A stretch of DNA of 46,821 nucleotides, taken from the NCBI GenBank assembly GCA_023404495.1, contig JAEYBE010000047.1, forward strand, positions 1 to 46,821, read 5' to 3'. A program made the position numbers and the translations under genes. Shown here in pieces: positions 33,901 to 37,489 of the stretch. Position 1 is the first letter of the stretch. Every line of letters begins with the position of its first letter. The notes beneath the pieces are model-generated. The model was given only the letters and a program-made list of their open reading frames with translations, did no database searches and had not been told where the DNA came from. Source of the DNA: Actinomycetes bacterium (GTDB lineage Bacteria > Actinomycetota > Thermoleophilia > Solirubrobacterales > JACPNS01).

Positions 33901-35270
33901 TGGCCTAGATAGAGCTTGCCGACGAGATCGCCAGTGATTTCGGGTGCGGCGACTGCGACCGTACCGATCTCGCTGCTGGTTGGACAGGTTGGATTCTGCT
34001 CGCTGATCTGGAACGTCGCCGTTGGCGCGATCGGCATTCGGAACTGCGCTTCGGTACAGCCAACGCTGCCCAAGCGCTCGGCCACCGACGGGTTGATCTT
34101 GAAGCCGACCGGCAACGTCAGCGCGAACTCCTTCGCATACGAGGGTTGAAGGCTGTTGTTCGTGACGACGGGATTGTCGAGCACCGCTTTCAGGCCGACC
34201 GGGGCACCGGCCGCGGTGGTGCTCTGCGTCAGAGTGAAGCTGGGGTTGTAGTTCGCGATCCCCGAACAAGAGGCGTTCTGGCTCGATGAGGCGGACTTGA
34301 AGTCGGCTCCCACGGCCGGTGGCGCGTAGGTGCCGTCAGCGAAATTGACTCCGGTCGGATAGAGATCGACGTCCGCGTTGCTGTTGGAGCTGGCGTTCTT
34401 CGGGTAGGCGCGGCTGTAGACCTTCGACACCCACGACGAGCAGCGCACCGGGTTGGTCAGGAACGGCTTGGTGCTAGGCGAAGGAGCCATCCCGTTGATC
34501 GTCTGCGACATCGCCTTGAGCGTGATGTCGTTGTTGAGAAGCGGGTCCTTGGCCGGGAGGTTGTCGATCACCTCGATGCGCAGGCCTGCGTCGTCAGGGC
34601 GCAGACTGATCTTTGCGGTGAGTTCGATGTTGATCGTCAAGTTGATGACGAAGAGGATCGAGCAGGTTCCGCGCAGGTGGATGCCGAGGTAGGTGGGCAC
34701 CTCGGGGTTCGCGCTGGGCTTGTTCTTGAGCAGGAAGATTCCGTTCGAGGAATCGTTCAGCGAGACGTCGCCGCAGACGCCGGATACTCCGGAGGTGCCT
34801 GCGGTGGCGGAGACGGTGCCCACCTTCGAAGTCGACGGACAGTTCGAGTAGTCCGGGCTTCCGCCACTTGGCGTCCCGTCGGCGTTCATCGTCGGATAGG
34901 TCTTGTCGCAACGGTTGTTCGGCAGCACCGCGTTGGGATCGCCGAGCATTCCCGTCGGGAAGTCGATCACGAGGCGCTTGGCGTCGTCATCATTCGTCGA
35001 TGTGAAGCCGATCGTCTGCGTGACGTTCGGGTGGCCGCCGGCGGTTGAGGTCGAGTAGCTGGCGCTGAGCGTCGGGGTAACGGTTGCCGAGGCGGATTGA
35101 ACGAGCAGGCCGGTGAGGACGAGCGCGGCGGCGAATGCGGCCAGAAAGATCAGGCGGAGGTGGGCACCGAAGTCGGCACCTCCCTGTGCTGCGCTTGCTC
35201 CATCCGCGACAGATCCCTCACGCGCATGGAGCGCCAACGCGCATCCATCACCACCTGCAGTCGATTCCAT
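15930..35270 (-). CDS. Giant secreted tandem-repeat surface protein (~6,450 residues), Cys-rich
   Basis: One uninterrupted 19.3-kb frame. The start is ATG 35270 with GGGGA upstream; TTG 35285 adds five residues. A signal-like helix (LRLIFLAAFAAALVLTGLLV then SASA) sits after an unusually long ~40-residue N-region. Fourteen units of about 430 residues follow, each made of an A module (FxPTFxA, GNC, EPARL, VGPFDLGKLSIPV, LPxRYEGI, NPSKC) and a B module (EINPA, IDAGGxxCPA, TPLLP, YLExPG, RYRxAIVVxLPG, DGS, NLPDLxFS, CGT). Both modules look all-beta, with about four cysteines each. The last ~170 residues are Lys-rich (KKKGNKK, KKKKKATKKN, KGKKLKKCQKKN). No catalytic motif, LPxTG or TM anchor is seen. 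Probably a cell-wall or surface fibre; function unknown. Confidence 0.85.
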   Translation of the reverse strand: MESTAGGDGCALALHAREGSVADGASAAQGGADFGAHLRLIFLAAFAAALVLTGLLVQSASATVTPTLSASYSTSTAGGHPNVTQTIGFTSTNDDDAKRLVIDFPTGMLGDPNAVLPNNRCDKTYPTMNADGTPSGGSPDYSNCPSTSKVGTVSATAGTSGVSGVCGDVSLNDSSNGIFLLKNKPSANPEVPTYLGIHLRGTCSILFVINLTINIELTAKISLRPDDAGLRIEVIDNLPAKDPLLNNDITLKAMSQTINGMAPSPSTKPFLTNPVRCSSWVSKVYSRAYPKNASSNSNADVDLYPTGVNFADGTYAPPAVGADFKSASSSQNASCSGIANYNPSFTLTQSTTAAGAPVGLKAVLDNPVVTNNSLQPSYAKEFALTLPVGFKINPSVAERLGSVGCTEAQFRMPIAPTATFQISEQNPTCPTSSEIGTVAVAAPEITGDLVGKLYLGQPQGTDTDDGRYRLYVFAKRGGLAVKFEGEAIVNAATGQVVVSIKNVTPYTSGLPQFNYSKFTMDFDTASAGVGFDENGNPVSNPVSSPNSQQQMLMNPQVCGSYTASVGLTPWTYSNQAIVNQDKTMTVTAGTNGACDFAAFDPTFDVTLSTTEVGKHPDLDLNVDRPDRRDNLKDLVFRLPDGFGGSIKAVTTQCSVANVLARNCGNDSKVGTVEVKTGAGSLPITLNGDVYIMERTGDELTDYIAKLAIITPAVVGPFDLGSVTNYSYMRLANADKFALISETLDLQQSIKGIPVLYRGIKLKLKGIIDQGTPTTTDDKPFLQNPSKCGASLQFQGTFTSFGMAPATGPSTIVRNVNPNAPASSVTTGCAAQSFTPTVAISNLGTAPATPTGMQVQVNVPQTASGVTTSTVQQSTINRVRIVFPAGMEMNPGFASSVAACPTSAINADIANANADTDTCGTSYATSKIGDVLVDTPLLPTQVSGSMYLEQQGADKDNRYRFVLYLAMPGGMQIVRGGARVAGSTNGPTAGLGSTSETAGATASTGQSLQPGQIEADFNGLPDVAYNWMRLSFNSTVPLFVTPETCSANNFQIRVDASNSSATGTPYTNNAQGFTTTGCASQSFAPTYTQTIPDTTANAHSNVTMAITRPDFHKNLKRVLFHLPTGLTGAPASAPTCSIANSEAGNCTDASVVGGVSVEIGSGAAVATVSGGKLHNTTTADGNEPARLTAIVPVNLGPFNLGKMSLPVSVALRSADFGLDADVQLPQRYEGIQLRYRKLSVTMNATADQGTPSTTDDKPFMTNPSKCQTNTTTVDVWAADNTQASPSPSASFNTTGCAIAFPGSTLPTLQVTPTTTDTESPTGVGINLTNGTQASFNPSIKTIKIDFPQGMSVNPAVGNDGNNAVCSSALIDAGGSGCPAASERGTVQITTPLLTGTYNGFVYLEEPGSGAANRFRLAVIIQLPGQKLIIRGKTLINGSSDITGSTGSVDSGTGVVTAEFDNLIDLPFSSMNLSLYSGARALLVNPPTCGTQTTKGYISPNTGTTISPQTVNADSTFTTTASNCAPTFAPTFDASLSSSASGANADLTLSVTNPGKSPQLRNFDMDLPTGLVADTVSTPRCSQVNALAGNCAANTVVGDVTTTIGNSAETLSLSGKLHNVVPDNNNQPARLQAILNVVVGPFNLGKLSIPVITTMRSDYGITTQVQLPYRYEGIDVRLRSMGLVVKGIADQGTPGDSSDDKPFMINPSECQTTAIAAKFTSLGGTVVNASKNITITGCPREFPNTPQVPKPAIDVTPSTTETAAPTGLTFQVTNSIKNPTLKQIAIDMPDGMELNPAAGNNLATCSTTQIDAGGADCLATTANLGTVTLDTPLLPVQQSGHVFLEQPLGIDKDTRYRVAIVVHLPGKDLIVRGRVTLDGSTTIPTSGTGSVNTGTGKIRTVFYGESASVSIPDLGFTNMTVVFNSGNRALFTNPRSCTTAQFDAAFTPHGGGADALSSDSYTTTSDCSAPGFTPTFGGSVTPATSAGNPDITLTAERPAKDRSLVGFDIDLPTGLVASTGNVPLCSITAAAQGNCSSASDVGNVSATIGTGAEGLTINGDLFNVAPQSGEPARLSAGINVIVGPYNLGRLTIPITAELRSDWGVTTHATLPTRYEGIAVHMRAMSITIEDEVGGKPFAVNPSKCQSNTVAATMTSEGPSAQSATGSFNFSTTGCAAFSSAPTIDVEPSTTQAGSPVGLRIDINSAEGNPSIKRTEFTFPEGLEINPAFGKALDPCPTASINAGDCTGRTTIADVTLTTPLLSSAPQGKMYLESPGLTKDDRYRVALILDLPGRKLIVRGAISINGTTTIPSGATGSVDQGTGQLKADFDNIPDLAFTQLRLDFNAGSKAMVVNPTTCTAHEFSGEFTPNSVATKSSSTDSYTPTGCVSSFNPTFTATPSNGQSAGHPDLTLRVVNAPNQQEQLRKLKIKLPVGLVANTTATTRCSQSDAANGNCLAGQAVGEFSTKIGSTSDTVDLSGGKIYNVEPDSNEPARMQAVVPVLVGPFDLGKLSIPVTTKLNADMSVDADTTIPLRYEGINVKVVQMDMVLHGTVGSNNFIVNPSRCATHTISGVMESATGLTNTDDSTFTTTGCAPVDAAYNPSVSFANTPDTAGAPTNLAMNVSVPDGSSTTSNVKMIFPEGFELSPGAGDGLLACEPSDVNAGGGDCPATSRLASVTLTTPLLADPQNGELFLEPSIGNQAATRYRLAMVVHLPGQDLIVRGGTLIDGSSELIDDLGSKDTGTGQVTAEFPGLPDLGFSGLQVDFDGAKKLFVNPKTCSTFTVQAELTPHAGSAAKQRTGSLSTTGGTCDQNDFAPEITGSLSPTTTGGNPDLNLDITNADGMNELKSFDLHLPEGLVARTTGVPQCALGDAALGNCDSASKVGEATTTIGSGGETLSIAGDIVNVVPDSGQPARLQAIVPVIVGPFDLGNLTVDVPTKLNSDLTVTASATLPERYEGIAVRVRELAMTIEGAPSGGTFMVAPSKCGPGTVNADFTSNLGEQASDSFGFTIDGCAREWVAAPSMTITASPPVRNAPANLNYTLTSNADNPTISKLRVEMPDDMEINPAFGSGLAACSASAIDAGGAACPTASKIGVVTLRTQLLDPAHDYAGDVYLETPGTTAATRFRIAIVAHLPGADLVVRGKVTVTGSTDITGGTGSTSYSGPGKIVAEFDEIPDLGFTYLSVTFNTNRPMLINPPQGGTQVFDVDVTPHSGGADANLAPSYVTSGGTTPALFNPSFSASVTNTASGAHPDLNLQVSRANNNSETIRDLDLELPVGLVASTVASTRCAQASADAGTCPASSRVGSFTTRFGNGATSTEDLQLSGDIFNVLPNADEPARLSAMVNVLVGPFDLGKLAIPIETALRADAGIDTTTALPVRYEGIAVRIKQLNITLFGTADQGTVSTSDDKPFMQNPSKCQSNAIRARITSASGSDTVVKQSSYTTTGCPLGFASTPTVDVAVDPSETTVPTSLAVEINSAASNPTIGKIAMKLPAGMSVNAAVGNNGDDTTCDTATLDSDPSACPAASRQGDVELETPLLGDTYSGSVYLEDPLGTDATTRYRVAIVLDLPGKQIVVHGRVEIDGSTSGASGGTGSIDEGTGQVTAYFDAIPDLSFSRMAIAFDTGPRALLTNPDSCGTHTVETTLTPSSGGAGESAVVNSSFSTSFDGAGDPCPAEQPFAPDFSVSAADHMSGANTDLSLTLDSGAKDQQLRDFTVHLPAGLVADTDATDHCAQIDAAAADCGAGALVGSVQTKLGTGSETLDLSGSIYNVEPNSDEPARLAAIMPVVVGPYNLGNLSIQVPTVLRPGDYGVDAHAQIPTKYEGILVRIRQMQMEMLGNVSGNGFIKNPSKCSAGTDAISATMISASGKTVTDAEDYAVTGCPLDFDTSPTVTVSDVETEVEKPTGMTLDIDTADNNPTIGSIKTTMPEGMTLNPAVGNKVDACSTTEIDAGGANCPAASAVGTAEMQTPLLAGTHQGKVYLETPGTTAGDRYKVAVVVDLPGTNVIVRGVTEVDGSSDLVDGMGSTDESATGRVVADFNELPDLNFSHMRIAFDNGPEALLANSSECGTQTVSAEFSPQSGGASTTATDSFDLSWDGQGAPCPAARDFDPVFSGEFSSTLASNNPDVTLRVSREDKNEQLREFNLQLPPGLVADTVQTPRCPVGDSLTGDCDADTIVGEVSTQIGTGSDLLTMSGKLHNVVPVDLDSEPARFAVVFDVVVGPYNLGKLSIPVTTEIVTGAAPSDLSIDTQTTVPKRYEGVPIRLRQMEIKLAGTVGGKPFMINPSRCGTHTIGAEMISSEGTVKNGSFDFATNGCPANFNPSIETSIPTAEAGIPTGFSFKVLVPGNSSSVRSVTTTLPEGFEINPGVANRGGANALAACSTADIDAGGSACPASSQVGVVKLDTPLLPTQRTGHVYLETPGNTPSTRYKLAIVIDLPGPDLIVHGQAQVNGTGSGVGGGTGQVSAVFDNLPDLQFSALEVTFDSGDHAMLTSPKACGTFTSSAQLTPWSIADGQQPEDAAVTRTDSDAVSTGCDNTFAPTFEADVSDHTQAASPDLNFKVAAGAKDQRLSKLTLGLPVGLVANTTAVTQCSQVDAAAGDCAAGSKIGELSTTVGAGGDPLAMSGEIFNVAPNSDEPARLSATVDVQVGPYDLGKLVIPVSTKIRSGNDANPQRRYGIDAVTDVPTRFEGVAIQMRTIDMTMYGEISGNRFVVNPSKCGSHDVTAELEGQDGAEEALTDSFTIDNCAAGFATAPSIMASVDPSETALPTNFTLGVTSDADNQTFGSIATELPEGMTINPAFGNGFGTTMSTCPTASIDAGDLSGCDSAQIGSVSLTTPLLPGTQTGKVYLETPGGTAATRYLMAIVVNVPGQKLIVRGSVDVDGSTDLVNGIGSTDASATGQMTATFDDIPDLGFTNMTVAFDTGERSLLTNPETCGAQNVSASIMPTSGSVAAEPVASFVTSYDGQGAPCPAPNAEPFAPTFNASFSDTKAAGNPDMTIDITRQDKTQQLEQLDIELPAGLVANTVATPRCDLDDANLAACAETSRVGDVTTRVGTGDETLPLSGGIYNVETSSDDEPARLAAVLGVNVGPYNLGKLSVPVTTEIVGNTASTLRILTHTTLPSRYEGIPVRVRQMQIKLDGTVNGNPFMINPSRCNTHTVTAHMTSTEGATHDGTDSYTTDSCNVAPYNPSLSVDLKPDGRAGKPVGLDLGFAFAGSSSSTKSIRTLLPVGMNINPGIGNLADGGQEMACDPADVDAGGADCPDNSRIGTVKLDTPLLPTQRTGTVFLETPGTGSANRYRIGIYVSLPGSSLVVHGRATVNGSSDLADGLGSVNQGNGQVIAEFDNLPDLQFSNLLVEFNTTGSGKHALLTNPETCGSHVVRAQLVPWSRDTDPAVEAADTITVNNCNGPEGALGLSASVDSLAVGVHSDVTMNLTRPDGNRSILNAKFELPKGLVGSADAAPTCLDDAAHAQVGNCDPATQVGEVEIGIGSGEDAFTLPGEIYNVVADADHPAKLAFASHVVVGPFDLGRVVVPIEVNIDPDDYFLWAQTGDMPQRFEGIPVRISAMHVKLYGMAKQGTLTTADDKPFMSNPRNCSGALDIKATVNFTSGAPADLTGSVGPFTGCESLNLNDNSIEIENYNDESYNSQPLDRVPEAPTKLRVKVSQGDAATQAGMKDMALSLPGFRLSAAAADGSETCNDTQLSTKSCPAKSRIGTAWLDTSLLPKNVADPNSVNPDLHSLWGSVYLLTPGNSAGNRYKLAIQMTGKTTITIRGTAIVAESGVNEGELVTEFKDLPDIPFDDMEVDLTGVDAGSGIKPLLLNPENPSTTSPLTVAAGASMSAWSDGPSQAPVSKSSTTPVSVLAGTAKGFAPDSSYTISTTQSGAHPNFSTEFTRADGEQDIRRVTMHLPAGFLGSAAAVPQCAVATANAGNCSSASKVGDVQVSIGQFGQILPMSGSIYLTEGVGGDIAGMSIKVPAVAGDYDLGDYITQGRVQIRESDHGIDVDFQDVPRLFKGVPTHMSRMEVSMLGTAQSTSKPFLFNASDCKAQQITASMSSWGSPAATYSKDMPYQATGCPVRAFTPALTFTAHGGGVGDPPAWTIKMGSNIGDSTLSGTTVVLPTALTINVAGIAQACTADQAAARACPNTAKIGTVSVNTPLLTTPVEGNVYMARSISGSSLPDLLMDIPAPINLQIRGANRFVGAQFNQVQSTFQNLPDLIFTDLTMNIAGGPNGLVMLRSNGVCGSASTNFTSHSGQQVSLASPIIGIDGFCAEQQRQCLNPSVKISTKGIKKKGNKKATTSLSMTSGENCKTIKSVRVTYPKGTKVNKKLVTYNKKKKATKKNLKNLTGKAGTKKLQSDAFKFSSNRLQFKAAFPEGTRSFSIATKNSALALPFKTFCGGLKGKKLKKCQKKNVTFTFEVTNSDGTAFRYDYTVPAGSKFFK
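16440..35080. repeat. Fourteen-copy ~1.3-kb tandem repeat coding for A/B modules
   Basis: Using the codons for the TPLL motif of the B module as a marker, copies lie near 16.78, 18.09, 19.43, 20.75, 22.06, 23.36, 24.66, 25.97, 27.23, 28.50, 29.78, 31.10, 32.46 and 33.94 kb. Spacing is 1.26-1.37 kb except the first (N-terminal) unit, about 1.49 kb. Copies share motifs but are clearly diverged in DNA, so they are ancient or selected to differ rather than recent duplications. The outermost units (first, and last two) are most divergent. Confidence 0.85.
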
Positions 35271-35285
35271 TCGTCCCCGCTTCAA

Positions 35286-35536
35286 TTTTTCTCATCTGCA
35301 CAGCCCGCAATGCCGGGCAAAATCCGTTACTTGGTAGATGTCGGCCTCCTAAACCGAATCCTTGAACGCGCTGTTACTCAGTTGCACGCACACCTACACA
35401 TCGGTCGGTCGCAGTCGGCTACTGGCCCCCCTCCGTGGTGGCCGGACGTACGACGGACTCTGATGTGAGAACACCACGTTAATGCCGTCGATGCGGCTTG
35501 AACAAGAGGAAAACTGCGTATTCGCGCGGTCCGCGA
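35286..35536 (-). promoter_or_regulatory. Non-coding leader/promoter region of the giant gene
   Basis: About 250 bp without a convincing gene separates the dehydrogenase stop from the giant gene. It holds a short hairpin (GCCCG / CGGGC, 35303-35318) some 33 bp before the ATG, and minus-strand AT-richer stretches that could hold a promoter. I see no clear -35/-10 pair and no recognised riboswitch. Its length suggests that the giant gene has its own promoter or a regulatory 5' leader. Confidence 0.35.
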
Positions 35537-36613
35537 TCAGGCGATCAGCGAGGCGATCAACTCGCGCAGCTCGGCCGCGGGGGGGCGCCCGTTGTCGAGC
35601 ACTGTGTACCTGCCGGGGCGCGTCGCCGGACCGTAGGCGACGATCTCTGTCAGTCGCGCCGGCGAGAGGCCGAATCCGGTCAGTGCCGCGCGCATTCCGA
35701 CTGACTCAAGTTCGCCGCGCACGCGGCCAACGTCGCCGCCCTGGAGGGCGGTTGCAACGAGTGTTCCGAAGGCCACCTGTTCGCCGTGCGGCGCGGTGCC
35801 AGGCTCGAGCGCGTCGAGCGCGTGGCTGATCAGGTGCTCCGAACCAGAGCACGGGCGCGACGAGCCGGCGATCTCCATTGCGAGTCCTGACAGCACCAGG
35901 CCGTCGAGCAGGCGCTGGGCGAGTTCGTGGGTGAGGTTGCCGGCCGAGAGCGGTGAGAGATCGAGCCCCTCAACGAGCAGATGCGCGCAGGCGGCCAGCA
36001 GCGCGGCGAAGTCGTCGATTTCTTCCTCGCCGGCACTTGCTGCAAGGCGCCAGTCGACCAGGGCTGTTCGATTGGAGAGCAGATCGCCGACTCCGGCGCG
36101 CGCGAACGCGATCGGCGCCGAGCTGAGCGTCTCGAGGTCGGCGATCACCGCGGCGGGCAGTGCCGAGCGCTCGCTGACTACGTGACCGGGCCCCTCCGAG
36201 ATCACCGAGATTGGCGAGGCGATGCCGTCGGCCGAGAGCTGGGTCGGGATCACGACGACTGGGAGCGCGGCCGCGAGCGCGGCCGACTTGGCGACATCGA
36301 TCGGCCTGCCCCCGCCGATCGCGACGATCGCGTCGTGGCCGGCTGCGAGTTCGGCCAGGCGCGCCACCTCGCTGCGGGTGTTGTCGGCGACAGTTGTGCG
36401 CTCGGCGCCGTCGATCTGGAGGTCGTTGCAGACGGCCACCGACTGCGAGCTGCCCGACACGAGAAGCGGATTCCTCGAGCCGAGCTTCGCCAGCACCTCG
36501 GTGAGTTCGGCTGAGAGTGCCTCGCCTCCGACGACGCTGCGCAAGAAGTGCGGCAGCTCGATCTGCCGTTTGGCATTGAGCGCCTCGACCAGATGATCGA
36601 GTCCGTCAGACAT
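35537..36613 (-). CDS. sn-Glycerol-1-phosphate dehydrogenase-like, iron/zinc alcohol dehydrogenase family
   Basis: 358 residues with the fold order of G1P dehydrogenases (EgsA/AraM) and related 3-dehydroquinate synthase-like enzymes. The dinucleotide site is AIVAIGGGRPIDVAKSAA; the motif VVIPTQLSADGIASPISVI is diagnostic of this group. The metal ligands are Asp in GVGDLLSNRTAL, His in GSEHLISHALD and His in TAPHGEQVAFGT. The reaction would be NAD(P)H reduction of dihydroxyacetone phosphate to glycerol 1-phosphate, or reduction of a related ketose phosphate. ATG 36613 overlaps the upstream nucleotidyltransferase by 8 bp, so they are co-translated. It is the last gene before the giant gene. Confidence 0.82.
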   Translation of the reverse strand: MSDGLDHLVEALNAKRQIELPHFLRSVVGGEALSAELTEVLAKLGSRNPLLVSGSSQSVAVCNDLQIDGAERTTVADNTRSEVARLAELAAGHDAIVAIGGGRPIDVAKSAALAAALPVVVIPTQLSADGIASPISVISEGPGHVVSERSALPAAVIADLETLSSAPIAFARAGVGDLLSNRTALVDWRLAASAGEEEIDDFAALLAACAHLLVEGLDLSPLSAGNLTHELAQRLLDGLVLSGLAMEIAGSSRPCSGSEHLISHALDALEPGTAPHGEQVAFGTLVATALQGGDVGRVRGELESVGMRAALTGFGLSPARLTEIVAYGPATRPGRYTVLDNGRPPAAELRELIASLIA

Positions 36614-37328
36614 GGCTCTCCTGGTTGTCGATAGCGGGGGCGATCGTTTCTCGCGCGCGGAGCAGATCGTCGTGGTCGTCGATCTCGACCCATTTGAGTC
36701 CGCCGATGCGCTCAAGCCTGACCGGGCGTTCGCGGCCGAGGGCCTCGATCGCGTCTTCGTAGTAGACCTGGGTGTTGCCGGCGTCGATGAACTCCTGGAG
36801 GATCTCGGCCAGGCGCGGGCCGTCCTGCGGGTCGACTCGCGTCAGCCCGATGTATTCACCGACGGCGGCGTCGAGCGCGAGTGACTTGTGCAGGCGGTCG
36901 AGCGCGCCATCCTTTTCGGTCGCCTTCATCGATTCCTCGTCGACGGCCAGCTCGTCGTCCACCAAGATCGCCGTGCCTTGGGTTGCCGCCAGGCGCGGTG
37001 CGAGTTCCGGCTCGAAGAGCAGGTCGCAGTTGACGATCACGCAGCCCTGCTTGACGATCTCGCGCGCCTGCCAGAGCGAGGTGATGTTGTTCTCGCTCTC
37101 CCAGCGCTCGTTGAAGACTTGCTCGACGTCGTATTCGTCGAACGCGCCCGCGGCGTGGCCGGTGACCGCATAGATGTGCTCAAACCCCGCGGCGCGCAGG
37201 TACTCGAGCGAGCGATCGGCCAGCGGACGGCCGCCGACTTCAACCATCGCCTTGGGCTGCTCGGCCGTCAGCTCACCCAGCCGGGAGCCGCGACCTGCGG
37301 CCAAATAGATCACGGGCAGCTGCGCCAT
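36606..37328 (-). CDS. Sugar/polyol-phosphate nucleotidyltransferase, LicC/IPCT-like
   Basis: 240 residues, a single GT-A-type nucleotidyltransferase: VIYLAAGRGSRLGELTAEQPKAMVEVGGRPL at the N-terminus (nucleotide loop and catalytic Lys), then ENNITSLWQAREIV, VIVNCDLLFE (metal Asp), GEYIGLTRVD, YYEDAIEAL and KWVEIDDHDDLLRARE. The NNITSLW and WxEID elements are typical of cytidylyltransferases acting on choline phosphate, inositol 1-phosphate, glycerol phosphate or phosphonates. With the dehydrogenase after it and a CDP-alcohol transferase opposite, CTP plus glycerol 1-phosphate (or similar) is the likely reaction; this is inference. ATG 37328 replaces a longer frame into the promoter region. 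Confidence 0.82.
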   Translation of the reverse strand: MAQLPVIYLAAGRGSRLGELTAEQPKAMVEVGGRPLADRSLEYLRAAGFEHIYAVTGHAAGAFDEYDVEQVFNERWESENNITSLWQAREIVKQGCVIVNCDLLFEPELAPRLAATQGTAILVDDELAVDEESMKATEKDGALDRLHKSLALDAAVGEYIGLTRVDPQDGPRLAEILQEFIDAGNTQVYYEDAIEALGRERPVRLERIGGLKWVEIDDHDDLLRARETIAPAIDNQESHV

Positions 37329-37377
37329 CACCCCGCGAACCCTACCCCCACCCCCCAAAAACCCGCAATTTCCATAC

Positions 37378-37404
37378 AACCTTTGGCACTAGGTGCCAAA
37401 GGTT
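37378..37404. promoter_or_regulatory. 12-bp-arm inverted repeat in the divergent promoter region
   Basis: AACCTTTGGCAC-TAG-GTGCCAAAGGTT is a perfect 12-bp inverted repeat with a 3-bp centre. It lies 50 bp upstream of the nucleotidyltransferase ATG and 86 bp upstream of the CDP-alcohol transferase ATG. Outer flanks ACCCGCAA (about 37360) and TTGCGGGT (about 37414) also pair. It could be an operator for both transcripts or a hairpin. Confidence 0.6.
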
Positions 37405-37423
37405 GGTCGCAATTTGCGGGTGT

Positions 37424-37446
37424 GGCCTCGCACTTGGTGTGAGGCC
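37424..37446. repeat. Second triloop inverted repeat in the same divergent region
   Basis: GGCCTCGCAC-TTG-GTGTGAGGCC has 10-bp arms with one G-T pair, 19 bp to the right of the larger repeat. Together they fill most of the 161-bp divergent intergenic region. It lies 43 bp before ATG 37490, in the likely 5' untranslated or promoter part of the transferase gene. Confidence 0.5.
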
Positions 37447-37489
37447 AGGGTCGGTATTTGCTGGGTTTTGGGTGGGTAGGGTGCGCTTG

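Noticed and set aside
16440..35080. CRISPR or satellite DNA reading of the periodic sequence
   Set aside because: The period is ~1.3 kb, copies are diverged and coding, and there is no short repeat/spacer pattern.
15930..35270. The giant frame as an NRPS/PKS or as several genes fused by sequencing error
   Set aside because: No carrier-protein, condensation or adenylation motifs. The period is regular, with no internal signal peptide or ribosome site suggesting separate genes.
35537..36613. Archaeal origin of the glycerol-1-phosphate dehydrogenase-like gene
   Set aside because: Bacterial AraM-type relatives exist, and codon use matches its neighbours; sequence alone gives no sign of recent transfer from archaea.
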